A stretch of 64,000 nt of DNA, from positions 15,837,001-15,901,000 of the forward strand of contig NC_135155.1 in the NCBI RefSeq assembly GCF_050948215.1. The letters run 5' to 3'. Source of the stretch: Halictus rubicundus (taxonomy: Eukaryota > Arthropoda > Insecta > Hymenoptera > Halictidae). The notes below the pieces were generated by a model, which saw only the letters and a list, made by a program, of their open reading frames with translations, had not been told where the DNA came from and ran no database searches. This document shows, piece by piece, positions 44,103 through 56,109 of the stretch (within the stretch, counting starts at the first letter, position 1; every line of letters begins with the position of its first letter). Both the position numbers and the translations under genes were made by a program.

Positions 44103-45477
44103 CTTAAAAACTTAATTTTTGAAAAATCCTTTGTTCATCTACCAAATAAAATCACATCAACAAGATGGAAACCACAAATAAATTGTGAATTTTATGAATT
44201 CATGACAAAAGTGAATAAACGAGATTTAAGATAATTTAAGGGGACCAACGTATTATTGTAAACTGATGATAAAGACTAGTGATAAAGATGACAGAGCGCG
44301 GTTTCGGTTCGACAAGCGGTTTCATCTTGGGATCGAATGAATATTCAGGACGAAGGAACGAAACGGGAAAGACAAAGGAATGTCGTGGAACAATTCGACT
44401 CTTTCTGTGTAGATCGCGGTTGTATTCTTTGTCGCAAGATCCGCGACACATTGCGATGTCGCAATGGCGCGCTCAACCTCCGTGTTTTGTTTCGCGAATC
44501 CGCCGCGCCGGTGAAATTACGCGCGGAACGTATAATTGCACGGCGATACATAAAAGAAAGCTGAGGAAGCCGCCGATGCACGCTGAATGAAGCATTCATA
44601 AACTGCTGTTTGTCACGCGTGAATTAACACGTCGTGTATAGTACAACAACGGAGGGAATTACGTAGACCGTGCACTGCAATTATGCGTTGCGACACACGG
44701 ACGCGATCTAATGCATCGGGTTCTTAACAACCGACTGTTACGCGTGATAAGGTTACAATTTTCCTTCACTCCTACCTGATTTATTTATTGTTAAACAATT
44801 TTTCAATGGCGGCAGAACTTCACAGTTCAAGGAACGAGAAGAATTTCGTACCAATCGAATGATCCAAACTTTTTCGTAAAAGATAAACTGTACTCATATA
44901 TTTTTTTTATTTATTTAAGCATTTCAATCTGCGAGACAAATTACAGTATACATACATATACACATTCATACATACCCAGTCCACACTAAGTTAAATCAAA
45001 GTCGCAGCTGAAATTTTTTCAAGGACTTAAAAATTGTAATATTGTAGTCTATTGTTGAACAATTTTTCGTACACCGGTAACGGCAAACGCGAAATAGAAA
45101 AATCGTAACCGTAAGGGAAACTTTATATTCATGGCGGAAGATGCTTTGCGTGTTAACCATCCGCTACGGAACATTCTCTGTAACTTTTCCCCCGACCAGA
45201 AAGTCGAAGTTTGTGGAAATTCCACGGATTCCCACAATTTCTAAAAGTTTCAGGACCCACCGGTGCACATCGCGCTTTTTAATTACAATTTCGAAACTAT
45301 TCGCGCCATTATCGCGAATTCCCCCATTGTTGTCATTCTGCGCGCTGAATACTTTGGACCGTCAATTTTCGTCACGGTACATAAACCTTTCACAATTTTA
45401 CGAGACTAGCTGTGCACAAATTTCGAAAAATTAGCATCGTGAATTTTCTGATCGGTCACTGTTAACAGCTATATGAC
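44103..45477. other. Non-coding with one CpG-rich patch
   Basis: 44270-44600 is CpG-rich and open in several frames on both strands. No domain is visible and it is left unassigned. 44900-44990 is AT-rich with TACATATACACATTCATACA-type low complexity. Confidence 0.4.
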
Positions 45478-45683
45478 TGACAGTGATTTTTGACTAGGTT
45501 TAGAAATTCATTTTTACTGTGACATATCTAGGTAAACCGGAATAGAATCTTTAGAATTCAAAAGGGTTAAGACAGCATGCTCTATAATACATTTTACATT
45601 TCTAGTTTCGGTTTCATTAATTAAATTACACTGATTTTGTGAGATTTTCTGGGATTGATTTCTGGCGTTTAACGTGTTAACAA
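45478..45683. repeat. Inverted single copy of the 193-bp satellite unit
   Basis: The reverse complement matches the last unit and right flank of the 7.36-8.33 kb array: AATGAATTTCTAAACCTAGT with AAAAATCACTGTCA, TTAATTAATGAAACCGAAAC, and ATCCCAGAAAATCTCACAAA. It shows that the unit also travels as a dispersed single element. Confidence 0.85.
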
Positions 45684-46147
45684 AGTTAATTCCTGAGGAA
45701 TCACCCCTTTCGAGGAAGTACATTTTTGGGACAGCCTGTATACGGGAAATTCTCCCGTCGCAGCCTTTAGGCGACTTTAATAAATTTGTTCCGAGTTCTA
45801 TCAACTGTATGGACGCCCTGCTCCCTGTCGATAGTGCTCCCACCCCTCCCGGGGGCCCGAATTCAATTATTCTGTAACTCCCCGAGGGCCGGCCTCGCAT
45901 CAAATTTTTACACGCCTGTTACGCCTCGATTACGCACAACGGAACTCGATCACGCGAAACTATCGATAACCGGCATCCTACGTACTTTATAGGGTGCGCT
46001 TTCCGCATTCCAATTCGCCGCTCGTTTACGAAATTTTCCTCGGGAGCATCCGCATCTAGCCTAACCTTCCCTACACTGCTCCAGAAAATAATCAAATTAC
46101 ACTGAGCAGCAAAATTGGACGAAACGATTTTTTCAAAAAATCGCTAC
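45684..46147. other. Non-coding, GC-mixed
   Basis: Contains GGGACAGCCTGTATAC at 45729 (compare 28741) and a CpG-rich stretch near 45830-46020. No gene recognised. Confidence 0.4.
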
Positions 46148-46240
46148 TAGACTGCGGATCTTTGTGCGAAAGAAAAATTGTTTCCGCTAAGAAGCACACG
46201 ATTTTACATGTATTTTAGCTTGAGAGAAAATTCATGTTCT
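46148..46240. mobile_element. Left end of an AGACTGCGGATC-family element
   Basis: TAGACTGCGGATCTTTGTGC followed by AAAAATTGTTTCC equals the 28119 and 56110 copies. The right end cannot be found within the next 200 bp. Confidence 0.6.
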
Positions 46241-46699
46241 ATTCACACTTGATAGAAATTTGTTTCTTCAATCATTTTCATAACTCGGAAATAATATGTA
46301 GGTGTTTTCAAATTCTTTCTACCGTTTTTTGAAATGACACCTAATTCTATCGGTAATTTTATTGTTAGTAATATTGTTATTTTATTCATTCTACTGGTAT
46401 AATATTGTAATGGGTATATGCCATGAATATATGTAATTCAGTGATAGTTAAGTTACAATAGGAATGAACTCTAATTCGACAATTTTGCCCTCCACTGTCC
46501 TACCACCGACGCCATCCCTCGGTTAACATCGTTTGTTGTGTTACCAACAACGTACCTAATAGAATTGATCTATGTTACAATGACGTTATGGTCTGATTAA
46601 ATAGCTACAGTGTTCATGTTGTCCAGTGGTTATGTCCTTATTAACTAAAAATGAAAAAAGGTGGGGGTAAAATTCAATTCTATCCATGTTCTTGATTAC
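46241..46699. other. AT-rich non-coding, no feature recognised
   Basis: No gene or repeat supported. Confidence 0.4.
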
Positions 46700-47160
46700 A
46701 AATGATTGCACCGAAATAAAGTTGCTACAAATAAATGTATAGTCTTGCACCTAACGATATGCCATCGAATTATTTTTCCCAATTGCGATGCTACGAAAAA
46801 TGACGTCACACAGTAAAAATGATTGCACCGAAATAAAGTTGCTAGAAATAAATTTATACAGTCTTTCACCTAACGATATGCCGTCGAATTATGTTTCCCA
46901 ATTGCGATGCTACGAAAAATGACTTCACACAGTAAAAATGATTGCACCGAAATAAAGTTGCTACAAATAAATACAGTCTTTCACCTAACGATATGCCATC
47001 GAATTATTTTTCCCAATTGCGATGCTACGAAAAATGACGTCACACAGTAAAAATGATTGCACCGAAATAAAGTTGCTAGAAATAAATTTATACAGTCTTT
47101 CACCTAACGATATGCCATCGAATTATTTTTCCCAATTGCGACGCTATGAAAAATGACTCC
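46700..47160. repeat. Tandem array, about 117-bp unit, 4 copies
   Basis: TGATTGCACCGAAATAAAGT starts at 46703, 46820, 46939 and 47054. The unit carries CACCTAACGATATGCCATCG, TTTCCCAATTGCGATGCTAC and GACGTCACACAGTAAAAA. Copies differ by a few bases and an ATTTATAC indel. A palindromic GACGTC (CRE-like) is in most copies. Confidence 0.92.
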
Positions 47161-48544
47161 AATAATTTTCGGGACGAAAGATTCTTCTCGTGAAATGACG
47201 CCACACAGAAATAGTTGAACAACAATGTTCCGCCGAAAATATTAAGTACATTCATAACAAGAGCGCGTGTTTACGTCGAACAAACGGGACACAATGAACT
47301 ATAAAACACAATTAAATTTCATTTTGCTCGAACCCCCCTATATTGAAACAATCGAAGTGAACTTTCGTCGAGCTCTAGTCTTTGTGAATTATACAATGGT
47401 AATTTAGCTGCGAGCCGCAGCCGATGCAGAGTAATGAAAAGATGCTCGGCCGTGATTAAAAGTAAAAGTTATAATTACGAATTTCGAACAGCGAACAATG
47501 GGAATTTTTGCCGACGCGTAAATTAATTTTTGGTTTTCACGGGTTTGTTTGACGGCAAAGCGCTCCCTTTGTGCATAACGCGTCCTTTATTTCGCTCCGC
47601 GAATTAATCCCGGAAAAGCGAATCGAAAACGTCGAAATCAATTTTTGAAAGTCTCGGGGTAGCGGAGTCAACCACCCTCTTCGTTCAATTACTTTCAAAC
47701 ATGCTAACTTCCCAATCCGTAATCTTTTTTCTCTCGGGACTAGAACCGTAATTTCACTATTAAGAAACTTCGCCGAGCTTTCCTCGCTGAAAGACTTCGC
47801 GATCGAGAAAACATTTTTCCTCCGCTTCCAACAATTTCCCTCGAAATCAAATGAGTTCAAAATAACGTTATTCGCACTGCTCGTAACTAGAGAAACAATA
47901 ACACACAAATCGAAATGCTGCATAAACGAGGGTGAACAAATGAAAATTTTTGCAACGACGAGTTGACTCGTCATCCTTGGCTCGAGGAAGATATCCTTCG
48001 CCAGAGTTATGATTTTTAAAAAACGTGTCGAAACAAACGAGCATCTCGAGCAAAGCAGACCTCTTTCGGAATCGGTATAGGTTCTATATTATTCTTAGGA
48101 GTGCAGCGGGTCGGCAAGGATCAAAATAACCTCTCGGGTGCATTGTGACTCAGTTAGTAATCCATCCGAAATCCGCTGCGACTTCGGGTGCAGCTATTCA
48201 AGGACCCCGGGGCTCTGTGATTGAAATGCATCAGCCGGTTCTGATTCGATGCGGACCGATGTTAATAATTAATCGGCCGAAACGAGTTTCGCATAACAGA
48301 AGAAAAGCCACGGTGCATCCATCTCGACAGGAACAGGATGCAATTTTACGTCCGATGCACCCCACCGACAAACTTAATCCTTGTATGGACCACTGGATGT
48401 ATTTTAATTATTATTAATCATTCAATTGTATTTTACTATATTTTAATAAATTCCTGTTCTTTTGGAAGCATCGTCACAGGGCTCAACGCTAATTCTTTGA
48501 ACATTATTACATTGATTTACATTTTTTAAATGCTAAGTACACGT
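47161..48544. other. Non-coding, no gene recognised
   Basis: A 145-codon minus frame at 47537-47974 and a 90-codon plus frame at 48145-48417 show no domain or signal. Not assigned. Confidence 0.4.
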
Positions 48545-48900
48545 CTGGAAGCTCAATGCAACTTTATTCAAAAATTTCTGAAAGCTTCATACAGATTTTC
48601 AAGCTTTTTTAGGCTTCATGGAAATGTTGAAGCTTTCTTACGCTTTAAATTTTTTTTAAAGCACTACACAAATATGAAACTTTTCGAAGCTTTATATAAA
48701 TTTCGAAGTTTTCTGAAAGTCCACAAAAATTTTTTTTGAAGCTTTATACAAATTTTGAAGTTTCCTGAGATTTTGTATTCTTAAAGGTTTATACAAAGTT
48801 TGTTTAGAACTTGATACAAATTTTGAAGCTCTCTAAAGTTTTATAGAAACTTGTTTTTATTTTTTATAAGAATTTTGATGTTGCTAGAAGCTTGATCAAA
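48545..48900. repeat. Degenerate minisatellite of GAAGCTTTATACAAATTTTG
   Basis: The core, with variants (GAAACTTTTCGAAGCTTTAT, GAAGCTTTATACAAATTTTG, GAACTTGATACAAATTTTG), recurs roughly every 30-50 bp. It is strongly diverged and has no coding meaning. Confidence 0.65.
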
Positions 48901-49059
48901 TTTCATCTAATAATTTCGGCATGAATAAATCCACAGAGGGGTCGATAGATCCAATAGATCAATAAATCGCTAAGCAGGAGGCCTCATACGGTGCATGATG
49001 CGTTCCCAAATTTTGCGAACCAAATATTGTTAACATGATTATTCCGAACACTATCATGG
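48901..49059. other. Short unique spacer
   Basis: Between two repeat blocks; contains the small direct repeat AGATCCAATAGATCAATAAA. Nothing else. Confidence 0.4.
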
Positions 49060-49870
49060 AATATTATATTTCACCTCAATTTTCGTTCACAAAATTGAAC
49101 ATAATCCTCGAAATTGGACGTGAACAATGCAAACAAATTTCTGTTATTATTATTTCTGATGAATTAACGAATTGCAACTGACTCAATAAATTTAAGAAAA
49201 TTGACTTAACATAATATTATTTACCATCCAATTACACGTTGGACTCGTCTATTATTAACGTAAATAGATTAATCTGCGGTGCAAAAGAAATGTTCTCGAA
49301 TTTATTAACATTGAACATGAACGATACAAAATAAAATTACTTTTGTCATTACGTCGTGTTTTAATAGACTCCAACACACTCGATAAATTTAACAAATTTG
49401 ACTAAACATAATCTTGTTTACCACACCAATTACACGTTGGACTCGTCTATTATTAACGTAAATAGATTAATCTGCGGTGCAAAAGAGATTTCCTCGAATT
49501 TATTAACATTGAACATGAACGATACAAAATAAAATTACTTTTGTCATTACGTCGTGTTTTAATAGACTCCAACACACTCGATAAATTTAACAAATTTGAC
49601 TAAACATAATCTTGTTTACCACACCAATTACACGTTGGACTCGTCTATTATTAACGTAAATAGATAAATCTGCGGTGCAAAAGAGATTTCCTCGAATTTA
49701 TTAACATTGAACATGAACGATACAAAATAAAATTACTTTTGTCATTACGTCGTGTTTTAATAGACTGCAACACACTCGATAAATTTAACAAATTTGTCTG
49801 AACATAATCTTATTTACCACTCCAATTATATGTTGGACTTGTCTATTGTTAATTTGAATAGATTAGTCGA
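49060..49870. repeat. Tandem array, exact 198-bp unit, 4 copies
   Basis: ACACGTTGGACTCGTCTATT starts at 49234, 49432 and 49630, with a diverged ATATGTTGGACTTGTCTATT at 49828: constant 198-bp steps. The unit carries AACATGAACGATACAAAATA, TTGTCATTACGTCGTGTTTT and AATCTGCGGTGCAAAAGAGA. The middle copies are almost identical and the outer ones diverged, the usual picture of homogenisation in the array core. Confidence 0.93.
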
Positions 49871-50293
49871 AGGGACGGGAAAAATTTTCTTTTAAATTCA
49901 ACAAGCACTGTGTATTTTTATTATTTGCTACACTTCTTGTACACTTGTTGCACCATTGTCGGTGCACTTTTTCTCGAACATTGTCACTGGTGCGTCGATT
50001 TGATCACTGTGGAGAAACGAACTGCGTCGCGCGAAAAAATGACAAGACGTAAATGAAACCGGTAAGAACACAATTCGCGAATCAATAACGCGAGCTATAC
50101 TGCGTTTGAAGCCTTCAGAATGAACACTATAATGTGTTCCCGTCTTTCTTTCCAGTTTGTTGTCTCCCACCGGTTCTCCCTCTCCTTCGACCGACTGCAG
50201 AAACAGGCGACACCGGTATGCATTCGGCCAGCTCATTACGATCGTAACTCCTCATTGACTTCGCGGAATCGTCATTTAACTCGCCTACTCCGT
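49871..50293. other. Non-coding, no feature recognised
   Basis: Short frames on both strands at 49928-50315 only. No family resemblance. Confidence 0.4.
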
Positions 50294-50518
50294 TTAACAC
50301 TGCCATGTCACACATATGTGGGTGACGGAATTATTTGGCCAGGTTTTAAAATGAATTTTTACGTCAATATATTCATTGCACCAAATCTGATTAGGATCTG
50401 CAAAATTCAAGAAAGTTGAGGGACTATTCAATATCATATATTCAATTTTTATTTCATTAAATAACAGTTTGATTTCATGGAATTTTTGATGTTTCTAGTT
50501 TGGCAGTCGAACTGTTAA
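50294..50518. mobile_element. TTAA miniature element, CACTGCCATGTCAC family, 225 bp
   Basis: TTAACACTGCCATGTCACAC opens it and TTTGGCAGTCGAACTGTTAA closes it, with TTAA at both edges. An internal palindrome CACATATGTG lies near the left end. It aligns throughout with 51988-52230. Confidence 0.8.
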
Positions 50519-50559
50519 CAACTTCGGAGTCTTGTACTTTTCCCAACTCATTGTTCTCA

Positions 50560-50787
50560 TTAACACTAGAACTACCGAACCAATGACTGGTGGATGATTT
50601 TCTCTTTCACGATTGGTGAAACTATGAAAACGTTTTCACGAGAAATTTTTTAACATATCTCTTCTTTGGAGTACATGTTACCATAAAAATCGTATGAAAC
50701 CTGAGCAAATTCAATCTTGCTGTTATCATAAAGGGTTTATAAAGGTTATCATAAGTCACGTTTAGGGCTCGGTAGTTCTAGTGTTCA
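50560..50787. mobile_element. Miniature element with 18-bp inverted ends CACTAGAACTACCGARCC
   Basis: TTAACACTAGAACTACCGAA at the left and GGCTCGGTAGTTCTAGTG followed by TTCA at the right; 17 of 18 end bases pair. Target TTAA left, TTCA right (one change). Its first bases (TTAACACTAGA) equal the 35778 family but the interior differs, so it is a related, separate family. Non-coding. Confidence 0.82.
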
Positions 50788-51987
50788 TGGCACAAGAAAC
50801 GTTCCCGAACAGGGAAATTAAAAAAATTATGAAACTTTGGGGACGCGTAGTGCATACGTAGGTGTGCGTTACGCGATATTTTTTGCTGCACAAATTCACT
50901 TTAGGGGGGTGAAATTGCCCCTTGAATATTCGGCTATTTCGGCTAATTCGGCTATTAATGTGTTACCGGGCGATAGTCCTCGTTAAAAAGAACAACTTTT
51001 ATCTGAAAATTTTGTTTCTATCCCTTACGGTTTCCAATATTACCGACACTCTTTTCTATTTTTCAGTCTATGGAACGGTAAAAAAGAAATAAGAAAAATT
51101 TGACAACCAACTGGGACTTGAGGTCAACCGTTTCGAGAAAAACGATTATCAATAACTCGTAACGCGAGTTGCCTTTTCGCAAACGCCTATAAACGCGTCA
51201 AACAAATCTTTTTGCATATTCTAAGAAGACACTTATACGTAACCTCGCGCTTGCGAACTTATTTTTATCGACCGCGCATACCGAGTGGTTTACGTTCGCG
51301 ATTAATTTGTTTAGCTTCATGGATTCTTAAATAATCTAAAAAAATTCTGTAGTGCGTATCGAAGTCCGTATTTTCATATGTGTAAACGTTGTCCTTGTCT
51401 CGAAGGAACGAACTATGCAGCGCAGGTAGCTTCCCAGCAGGTTGGGGTCAGCGTGTCGAGGGGAAAGATGGCGTTTTATTTTCCAAAAACTGGGCATACG
51501 AATGAGACGAGAACTGGAACCTTGAGCTGGCATCGTGGAGGACGCGAAACCGGCTCGCATGATCGCGGCTATCTACGGCAATTGGTCGCGATCGCTCGTA
51601 ACCGTGTCATTAAAAGTGTTGACGCACCTGTCGTCTCGTCTACCCGTGTACTGATTCGTCCCTGAAACCGGAGATCTACGCTAATGCGAGAATCACCATA
51701 ATCTCCGGGATTCATGAAGATGATTCGACCCTTTTTCCTTGGACATTGGACACGCCGCGGAATAATCTACATGTTTATAGACCGGTTCCACTGTACGAAA
51801 TGCTGGGAACGTTATCGCTATAGCTCGATCATTCGCATACATCGAAAGCGTACGCCGTGGCGTCAGATTAGGGGAATTGATTTAGGGTTTTAATCTGGCG
51901 CCGGTTAAGAAGGGCGAATATTGTGTAACGGAAAGTCGTGTAAGCATTTTAATAAATAATTCAAACGCAACTAAAGGATTTCACTCT
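50788..51987. other. Non-coding, no gene recognised
   Basis: GGCTATTTCGGCTAATTCGG is a local repeat at 50932-50956. 51300-51375 loosely resembles 28670-28745 upstream of the TACAGGGTGTCCC word (AAAAATTCTG...GAAGTC). CpG-rich 51380-51660 has overlapping frames without family character. Confidence 0.4.
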
Positions 51988-52230
51988 TTAACACGTTCAC
52001 TGCCATGTCACCCATATGTGGGTGACGGAATTATTTGTCCAGGTTTTAAAATGAATTTTTACGTTAATATATTCATCGTACTAAATTTAATTAGGGTCTG
52101 CAAAATGCAAGAAAGTTTGAGGACTACTCAATGTCATGCATTTAATTTCTTTCAATTTTTATTTCATTAAATCACTTACTTTGATTTTATGGAATTTTTG
52201 AGGTTTCCAGTTTGGCAGTCAAAGTGTTAA
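51988..52230. mobile_element. TTAA miniature element, CACTGCCATGTCAC family, 243 bp
   Basis: TTAACACGTTCACTGCCATG opens it and TTTGGCAGTCAAAGTGTTAA closes it. The first 11 bases after TTAA pair roughly with the last 11. The CCCATATGTGGGTGACGGAA palindrome region and ATTATTTGTCCAGG interior match the 50294 copy at about 85 percent by eye. Confidence 0.82.
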
Positions 52231-52401
52231 GGACGATCGTCGACGTATGAATAGCGTCAGGATAATTCATGAAGTAGCAACATTTTAGTTGCCGGCAATT
52301 TTGCAATGGTCCTTTTAATATCGAAGAATCTCTCAATAAATTGTTCGGTGGCGACAGCAATTTTATTTATAATTTCGAGGCGCCACTGAAAATTGCTGTA
52401 T

Positions 52402-52591
52402 CGTTGTTCAAAATATTGTTCACATTATTAAATTTGTTTGTATTTGACATATTACTAAACATTTCGGTATTGTACGAGTAAACTGCACCATTTTTGTATG
52501 TACAACATGAAAAAAAGATATATAGAAGAGAAATAGGTCGGAAGAAATATTTGGTTTCGGAGTGAAAATAGCTTCGAGTGCAAAGGGTTAA
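52402..52591. mobile_element. CCCTTTGC-family TTAA element, inverted relative to 8396
   Basis: The right edge GCTTCGAGTGCAAAGGGTTAA is the complement of the 193-bp satellite unit start. The body is the complement of 8396-8605. The left edge is not sharp. Just upstream a small inverted pair (ACAGCAATTTT at 52351, AAAATTGCTGT at 52389) forms a hairpin. Confidence 0.65.
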
Positions 52592-53983
52592 TAGACTGGA
52601 AAATAAAAATTCTCTGCACTGATTGCAAGCGACAGGAGACGAATAGAAACGTTTTTCTTTTCTGAATAATTTGGATACGGTGAATTTTTTTGAAGACTCT
52701 CGTCAGTCTAATGGTAGAAGCAACTTTATATTTTTAAACATCTGCGTAGAATTTATATAGGTATCCCCTGCAGCTGTTTCCAAGGAAGGATTAACCGGTT
52801 TAATAAATTTTCCACTCGGGCCAGCGTGGATTCTATTTTCTAGGTCTCGGCTAAAGTGCAAACTCGAACATTTTAAAATACAGCTCTCGTTGTCTCGCCT
52901 CCAGAAGGAGCGCAGATGCATCCAGGACTGCAAACAGGAAGAAAACCGGGCAAGGATGCTCGGAGAACAGTGAGAAGAGCATCGTCGAATCGAGAAACAC
53001 CGATGGATATTCGTATCGTTGAAACCGTCCGTTGCTTCCGCCGTTTGCGTAAATCGCAGTCGCTTTTTGCAGTAAATAAAATACTTAAGCTCGCGTGCAC
53101 CGGCCGTTAGGACGTTCCAACTGCGCGATTCGCATTGCAAAAGTACTTGGAATTATTCAACGTGTGCTCGAGAGATTGACAGGATGCTAAAAGGTTCGCA
53201 AACCGTTTCAGAAGTGGACGCGTCGATCAGCGGAATTTGCAGCATTGTTTGCGATGTTGCAAAATAATACTCGAAATTCATCATTCGCGAAAATAGAAAC
53301 ATAACGCGCGATTTTTCGCTGGAAGATGAATCGAAAGGTTCTACGTTCGGGGACAAAAATAGTGGAAAATAACCAATTTTGAACCGTAGCTACCCATTTT
53401 GTCAGAAATAAATAAAATTCGCGGCCCAAATCTCGCGTTTTTACAACAAAATTTGATCCACTCATTTTTCTTTCCGCAGACTATAATATTAATTTTGTTA
53501 ACAGAGAAATGTAGGAAGAATCTTTTATTCGCAACGGTTTTATTTTAGAACCAATATTGTTACCAAAATACAAATTATTTTTCCAATATCAATTTTAATT
53601 GTACAGAATGATAACAGTTTTTAAATGTAGCGGGCTTATTAAAATGAACCCAATTAATTTCTAAATCCCGTTCGTTACAGCAGCTGTTCAGTATAACGTC
53701 CCCTGAAATACATGAATTTAGAAGTAATCCGTTGGGTCCACAGCCTATAGCAAAATTGCCATCCAATATAACGATTTAATCCTTCACAGTTAACTAGGAT
53801 ATATGACACACTGGTACCATCCGAATATGTAATAACGTATCAGAAATTAGCAATGAGAAATTTAGGAATTGAAAGAGGAAAGCAAAAATATTTCCAAGTG
53901 TCCATTTCCAAAAGATCTATTACTCAATTTTAATTTTCAAAAAAATTCGTCGTTCGAAGTCTATTTTCATGACACCTAATTAA
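52592..53983. other. Non-coding, no feature recognised
   Basis: Frames at 52703-53140 (145 codons, minus) and 53208-53465 overlap others on the opposite strand. No domain. Confidence 0.4.
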
Positions 53984-54231
53984 TTCGGATAATCCAGGTT
54001 TTAGTGTATCCTGAATTAAACGAACAGATACAATCCAACTTGCATGCTGTTGGGGCTCATTTTAATCAGAAAACTTTTACCAATATATTGATAAAAGTTT
54101 GACAAAAAGTTAATTAAGAATAAAAAAGGTTTAAGCACTGAATCATGTATCCAATGGAGGGGATAGGCAAAGATCATGATCGCGACTAAGATCGTGTGGA
54201 TCCGTTCGGCTTATATCGAGACTTTACTGTA
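53984..54231. mobile_element. Two pogo/Tigger-like right ends flanking an eroded segment
   Basis: TTCGGATAATCCAGGTTTTA followed by GTGTA (to 54007) and GGCTTATATCGAGACTTTAC followed by TGTA (to 54231) both look like the 3' ends of pogo/Tigger-type elements, whose ends often read CAGTANAACCTCGNATATCCG in reverse. The sequence between, 54021-54120, is shared with 30161-30250. Confidence 0.4.
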
Positions 54232-54319
54232 CAAATATTTAAAGTATTTCAAATTCGATTATATTGCTTTCTTATTTGAATTGTTCAAAAAAGAAATAAA
54301 TGTAGCTGCCGTACTCTGA

Positions 54320-54360
54320 AATTAATAGAATTTTTATTTTGCATTAAAAATCCGCAGTCT
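54320..54360. mobile_element. Right end of an AGACTGCGGAT-family element
   Basis: GAATTTTTATTTTGCATTAA followed by AAATCCGCAGTCT is a terminal fragment; the left end is not located. Confidence 0.55.
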
Positions 54361-55202
54361 GTCAATGAATTACATGCTTGTTTGACCAACTACAGCGAAG
54401 CAACCACAGAAGAACGAAAAGCGACAGTTAAATGGTGTTGGCCGGGAATTGCATAACCCGCAACAATCTTTAGTATCGCCGTAAAGTCAGGTTCGCTTGA
54501 CTTTGCGTATAAACGTCAGCATTTTATTTATGCTTCCGAAGAAAATCAATATGACACGCGTAATTTCTATATAGAGTGACCCGCCTAAATTTATCAGCAG
54601 AAGCTGCTTTTCCGGGTTCGGTTTCATTTTGTATTTATTTATTCCGTAATGCAGCGAGTGAGGAAGTTTCGCTCGCTCTCGCTTTAAATTCCGGATCCCC
54701 AGGGATCTGCTACGGAAGCGATGAATCATAAAAATTGTATCATATTATTCGAGGAAGGATGGCCGCCCTTCATTTGTCCTTGGCGACTGCACCACGAAGG
54801 ACGGAGTCGCTGGGGTCTAACGAGATTGTTCGCAAATAGAATATATGTTTACGGAAATCTCAAGGAAAATTCTTTTCACGATTCATTTGTTGTTGGGGCG
54901 CGTAAAAAAAGGTTTCACAGAGAATCCGAAACGTCCTTCCTTCGAGATTGTTTGCAATTTTTAAATATTCTACCATCGACGATGACCTACGAAACATTAA
55001 TTCGCAGTAGACTGCGGAGTTTATGCATTTATACCGAACACGAGTAGGTGAATTTAATCAATATTGAACACATGTAAAAACTGTTACGCTAATGCGAACC
55101 GAAGGCTAATATCTGGAAAATGCAAAATGGTGGCACTCGGTGTCACACGTTACAACTTTTCAACAATTTTATTTTATCAAAAATAAATTACTTTGTATCA
55201 GG
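54361..55202. other. Non-coding; contains an element left end at 55009
   Basis: AGACTGCGGAGTTTATGCAT at 55009 is a solo left end of the AGACTGCGGAT family. A 108-codon frame at 54721-55047 ends inside it and has no recognised domain. Nothing else. Confidence 0.4.
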
Positions 55203-55358
55203 TTGTTGCATATGAAACGTCCGATTTTAGAGTGCGACTTTTATAAAACAATTATCCACTGTAATTCAAACGTTTAATTTGACCTTCATTTTATTCTAAT
55301 AAGCCAATTTAGAGGAAAGTTTGTTACTGTTAAAAATCGGACGTTTCATATGCAACAA
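55203..55358. mobile_element. 156-bp miniature element with perfect 26-bp inverted ends
   Basis: The first 26 bases (beginning TTGTTGCATATGAAACGTCC) are the exact complement of the last 26 (ending ACGTTTCATATGCAACAA). The interior is 104 bp, AT-rich and non-coding. An end-only fragment is at 26398-26423. The perfect ends suggest recent mobility or constraint. The superfamily is uncertain; a Tc1/mariner-type origin is a guess. Confidence 0.88.
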
Positions 55359-56109
55359 TATTTTCACAGCGAAGAATCTCGCGGTCGGGAATGATCCCAG
55401 GAATTATCTAATTTCACGTCGCAATTTATTGCATCTATCAAGTACAAGTTCTTCTCGGTCCGCAAATAAAGTTTGCAAAATTACAGCTCTAAAAGAGCAC
55501 GCGGATTGCTTTAATTAAATCGCGTAATACGGTTTGCCAACAAGAGCGCGCGCAGCGGCGGTCGCGCGTTAAACAAACGTTCTCCGATTTCGTTTCGCGG
55601 GTATTAGCATAAATATACAGATTCATGATTAAAAATAAGTATACGCCAGTCGCGGCGCGGCCGCTCGCGCTGCATATTTATAATACCCGGATGAAAGCGT
55701 TGTTACTTGTTTGCGTCGGCCGCGCTCGTCCGGCTGTTCGTCAACCTCGCATTGTTAATAAATAACCGGCGGAATCTGATTAGGATATACTCCGATACAA
55801 TGCCGTGTTGCGGCCGTCCATTATTCACCGCTTCGAAATGCACACCCGTTGTTACGCGCGGAAACACTTGTTCGTTTCGTTTCCACCGCCTGTTACAATG
55901 CACCGAACCCGAACCGCAATGAAAACGTGTTTCTTCGGACCAAGGTCGTTCGTTCTCATCTTCCCTGTCTGCGATTCGAAGATTCTCTGGCTAACACTAT
56001 CCTCCGAAGCTGAAAATCATTTTTAACCCTTTCTGCTCCTTTGCCGAGACAGACTCGACATTTCGCACGAACAATCGCTTATTTATTATACTTTGCACAT
56101 TGTTATTGC
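55359..56109. other. CpG-rich non-coding, no gene recognised
   Basis: 55520-55960 is CpG-rich (CGCGCGCAGCGGCGGTCGCG) with frames on both strands. No domain seen. Confidence 0.4.
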
